The translations under genes were made by a program, and so were the position numbers. DNA of 10,931 bases from Stephanodiscus triporus. Taxonomy: Eukaryota; Bacillariophyta; Thalassiosirophyceae; Thalassiosirales; Thalassiosiraceae. The first letter of the stretch is position 1. Every line of letters begins with the position of its first letter. The stretch covers positions 1 to 10,931 of the forward strand of contig JALLAZ010000979.1 in the NCBI GenBank assembly GCA_036939755.1. The letters run 5' to 3'. The notes beneath the pieces are model-generated. The model made no database searches and had not been told where the DNA came from. It saw only the letters and a program-made list of their open reading frames with translations. Below are positions 8,520 through 10,931 of this stretch, one piece after another.

Positions 8520-8756
8520 TAAATTATTTGTTATTCTACACAGGACCGGGCACAACCTGGAATTAATTCTCGGACCAACAGAATGGAAGCAGCAAGACAA
8601 TTTCATTCAAATACAAAGCCACGCAAACACTCTTATCCAATAAATTATTTGTTATTCTACACAGTACCGGGCACAACCGAATTAATCGGACCAACAATAT
8701 GGAAGCAGTGAGACAATTTCATTCAAATACAAAGCCACGTAAACACTCTTATCCAA
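8520..8756. repeat. Two-copy tandem duplication, about 120 bp per unit
   Basis: Unit 1 (8520-8640, 121 bp) and unit 2 (8641-8756, 116 bp) both begin TAAATTATTTGTTATTCTAC and end CACTCTTATCCAA. They differ by a few substitutions and two small gaps (five bases missing from unit 2, in the ACCGAATTAATCGGACC part). Unit 2 contains the last glycine codon and the TAA stop of the minus-strand armadillo gene, so the duplicated segment is the 3' end and UTR of that gene. The junction of the two units creates AATAAA at 8639-8644 on the plus strand, about 270 nt past the SHQ1 stop, where it could act as a poly(A) signal. Confidence 0.95.
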
Positions 8757-10491
8757 AAATACCACAGCATTTCAAGAAGTCGAAGGCGCCCGACTCGTCT
8801 ACCTCCACTCCCTTCTCTGAGGCGAGGAAGATGTCCATCGGCTGCCCCTCGCGCTTCCTGTACTGCGTCCAGCTGTCGTGACTGACTTCGAGGATGGGCC
8901 TGGCCGTCCCCGCAGCGGCCTTGATCTCCGCCGCGGCCTTCTTCGCCGACTCCTTCCCCTCCTCGGACGTGCCCGCCAGGTTTCCGTACATCGTGAGCAT
9001 CGTGGAGATCTCGGCGCACGCCTTGTCGCCCTGATTCGACTTGCCGTCACCCTCCTGGAGCATCGCAGGGAGCATGTACTCGAGCGCCATAGCACAGTAC
9101 TCGGCCGACTTGTTGTCCGGCACGTACTTCGACCCGCCGTTCATCTCTTCGTCGGCGGCGAGGACGAGGTCGGACACCACCTGGAGGCAGAGGGCGACGG
9201 CCGACGGCGCGGCGAGGACTTTCGTGGCCTCGGCGTCGACGAGGCTGGCTGCGTGGCACAGGTCGCGGTACGCCTTTGTCGCCGTGTAGAGCTTGAAGAC
9301 GCCGTAAGCATAATGTCCATCCTTCCCCTTCTTCTCGACGATGTTGGTCATGAGCTCCGAGATGGACTTGGCCGCCGAGGATCCGCCGTCGGGGAAGTCC
9401 GACCAGGGCGCACCGAGGAAGGCGCACGCCATGGTCGCCTTGAGGCTCTGGAGGTCGCCCTCGGCCATGATCGGCTTAACAGCGTCGGTGGCCCCGGCCT
9501 CGATCAGCGCCCCCCGGGAGCCGCCCCACTGGGCAAGGTTCAGGATGACGAAGAGAGAGAAATCCTCGAGGGAGTTGGAAGTCCATCGGCTGGGGGGCGC
9601 GGCAGTGTTCTTAATGTTGTTGACGACGCATTTCGGGATATCGGTCTTGCCGAAGAGGGCGGCGTTCTCCTCAGACTTCGCGAGGTTCTTGATGAGGCCG
9701 CACGCCCATCGGACGCCCTCGGACTTTCCGGAACCCGTCTTGGATACGGCGGGAGCGTTCTTGAGGAGCTTCTCCAGGATGCGGAGGAGGGACGAGGGGT
9801 TGTCGAGGGGGGGGACGTGGGATCCGTCGGCCGCGGGGGAATGCTGGAGCATGGTGGTGATGCTTGCCTCGAGGAAGGAGAGGTTCATGAGGCAGATGCA
9901 GCAGAGATAGGACTCCTGCTTGTCCTCGGCTATGACCTTGCAGAGACCCCCGATGACTGCGGCAGAAGACGGTCCTAGCGCCATGACGCGTTTGTTCTCG
10001 GTGGGGATAGAGAGGTTGTTGAGCGCAAGGCAGGCCAGGTGACGTCCGTCGCCGCTGTCCTGGGTGAGGCACTGGGCGAGGGGGCCGAGGACGTCGTAAT
10101 TTCCAGAGCATACCATGGGGACGCGGTTCTGCTTGTGACCGACGTCGCAGAGCTCGTAGATGCGCTTGGTCGCGGCGGCGGCCTTCTCGCCCTTCTCTTT
10201 AGTCATGGTCTCGATGAGGTCCGGAATGTCCTCCATTTGGGGAGGGCGGGATGGGATCGGCGCCGTCTTCGACGACTCCGGAGCATCATCAATGGAGAGA
10301 GCGGCGACGCCCTCCTTGGGGGAGGACGCGTCAGCTTTCGACGACTTCTTATTTTTGCGGAAGGACACCCTGTGTTGCGATAGAGACAAACAAGGTGTCA
10401 GGCGGAGGGGAAGGAGGATAGAAAATCACCATTATTTCTTTGGAGAACCCCATGCCATGTCCATAGCAAAGAATCCAATTAGGTCTTACAT
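8749..10491 (-). CDS. Armadillo-fold (ARM-type) protein of unknown function
   Basis: An uninterrupted minus-strand frame from 10389 to the TAA at 8749-8751 encodes 546 residues, numbered here from 10389. It is rich in paired helices typical of armadillo solenoids: for example LGPLAQCLTQDSGDGRHLAC with LALNNLSIPTENKRVMAL (101-138), YLCCICLMNLSFLEASIT (161-178), GVRWACGLIKNLAKSEENAA (225-244), FVILNLAQWGGSRGALIEAG (280-299) and LKATMACAFLG (316-326). The N-terminus is basic and disordered (FRKNKKSSKADASSPKEG). The C-terminus ends FLKCCGIFG, where the vicinal cysteines could be lipidated (speculative). The frame begins with TTG rather than ATG. The best start is a codon split by an intron: AT at 10490-10491, intron 10370-10489, then G GTG TCC. 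This gives a 540-residue protein starting MVSFRKNKK. The first in-frame ATG otherwise is at 10236 (MEDIPDLIE). ARM proteins bind other proteins; no partner can be named. The gene converges on SHQ1. Confidence 0.9.
10370..10489 (-). other. Candidate 120-nt intron splitting the start codon of the ARM gene
   Basis: The donor is AATAAT|GTAAGA and the acceptor is TCGCAACACAG|GGTGTCC, preceded by a pyrimidine-rich tract (TTTCTATCC..CTTCCCC and TTGTTTGTCTCTATC). Splicing joins AT to G and creates ATG GTG TCC in the frame of the long coding region. No ATG lies in frame between the acceptor and 10236, so a spliced start explains why the frame is open upstream of the first internal Met. Confidence 0.5.
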
Positions 10492-10931
10492 TATTATTTG
10501 ATTGAGGTTTGCTACTCTTCACCGAACGATTTATTCCTAATGCTTTAATGCTTGGGGAAAGAGCCGTTGAAGCGTACGATTATTGAGGGAGCGGAGGTCT
10601 TATTGGAGTTGGACACCTACTTTGGGTTGGGTGGCTTGCTTTCGCGGAAGTGAGCGACCCGAAAAGAATTGTTTTTCGGCAAGCAAGTGAAGAATTTTCG
10701 ACTCCTTTCTTAGGAACATCCCAATTTTTGAGAAAGCATCAGATAGGGTTCTGTTCAGATACCTAGATCCTATGTAAGAGGACCTTAGAGGCGATACTTG
10801 AGAAAGAACCAGGCAAACAGAGGATTTCTTACTTAGCCGCGTATGTCTACTCTGATATCTGTCCTTAACCTGGGTTTGAGGACAGAATACTGGCTCCTAC
10901 CGTGATGTGGGTTCATTTTTGGTCCTCAAAC
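10492..10931. other. No gene seen; upstream flank of the ARM gene
   Basis: This region should contain the promoter and 5' UTR of the ARM gene. I find no open frame worth reporting and no tRNA. Two inverted repeats occur. One is CCGAAAA/TTTTCGG at 10659-10665 and 10673-10679, flanked by CTTGCTT/AAGCAAG at 10635-10641 and 10681-10687. The other is GTTTGAGGAC/GTCCTCAAAC at 10874-10883 and 10922-10931. Confidence 0.5.
10635..10687. repeat. Nested inverted repeat upstream of the ARM gene
   Basis: The inner arms CCGAAAA and TTTTCGG (7 bp, 7-nt loop) are enclosed by the outer arms CTTGCTT and AAGCAAG. The two sides are asymmetric, with about 17 unpaired bases on the left and one on the right. It could be a hairpin or the terminus of a small mobile element, but no target-site duplication is visible. 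Confidence 0.5.

Noticed and set aside
8878..9978. Long plus-strand open frame (366 codons) opposite the ARM gene
   Set aside because: It lies wholly antisense to a convincing ARM-fold coding region of high GC. Its translation is Arg/Gly/Val/Leu-rich with no motif, as expected for the complement of GC-biased codons.

Overview
This window looks like nuclear DNA of a protist alga, most probably a diatom. The proteins are eukaryotic (SHQ1, a TMEM184/DUF300 membrane protein, an armadillo-fold protein). The introns inferred are short GT-AG introns of about 67 to 120 nt. There is also a decayed reverse-transcriptase fragment of a kind I associate, from memory, with centric diatom genomes. The lineage is an inference, because no rRNA or organelle marker is present.

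The left part (1-3080) is gene-poor and degenerate. Positions 1-1230 hold no gene I can support. Positions 1231-1836 carry a broken reverse-transcriptase-like reading frame with the signature LGIPTA and two in-frame stops. It ends at a short, T-rich direct repeat. Positions 2283-3085 carry a second broken coding region of unknown family, with one in-frame stop and two frame changes that both fall at 6-base homopolymers.

The middle part (3079-5406, minus strand) is a TMEM184C-like gene. Its seven-helix core is intact and well conserved. The first membrane helix is cut by an in-frame TGA. A short intron joins it to an upstream exon, and a further coding-like stretch lies past the annotated stop, behind a perfect GTAAGT donor. 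The gene may be a recent pseudogene, a null allele, or a victim of sequence errors.

Positions 5407-6480 are a shared upstream region between this gene and the divergent SHQ1 gene, marked by long C and G runs. SHQ1 (6481-8367, plus) is a single intact exon encoding the H/ACA snoRNP assembly chaperone. It faces an armadillo-like gene (8749-10491, minus), whose start codon appears to be split by a 120-nt intron. Between these two convergent genes lies a two-copy tandem duplication of about 120 bp that includes the stop codon of the armadillo gene. The last 440 bases hold only small inverted repeats.

The three main genes are ordinary eukaryotic neighbours with no evident shared pathway. I found no defence, CRISPR or biosynthetic system. 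The clearest anomalies are the disrupted reading frames on the left, the split start codon, and the 3'-UTR duplication.
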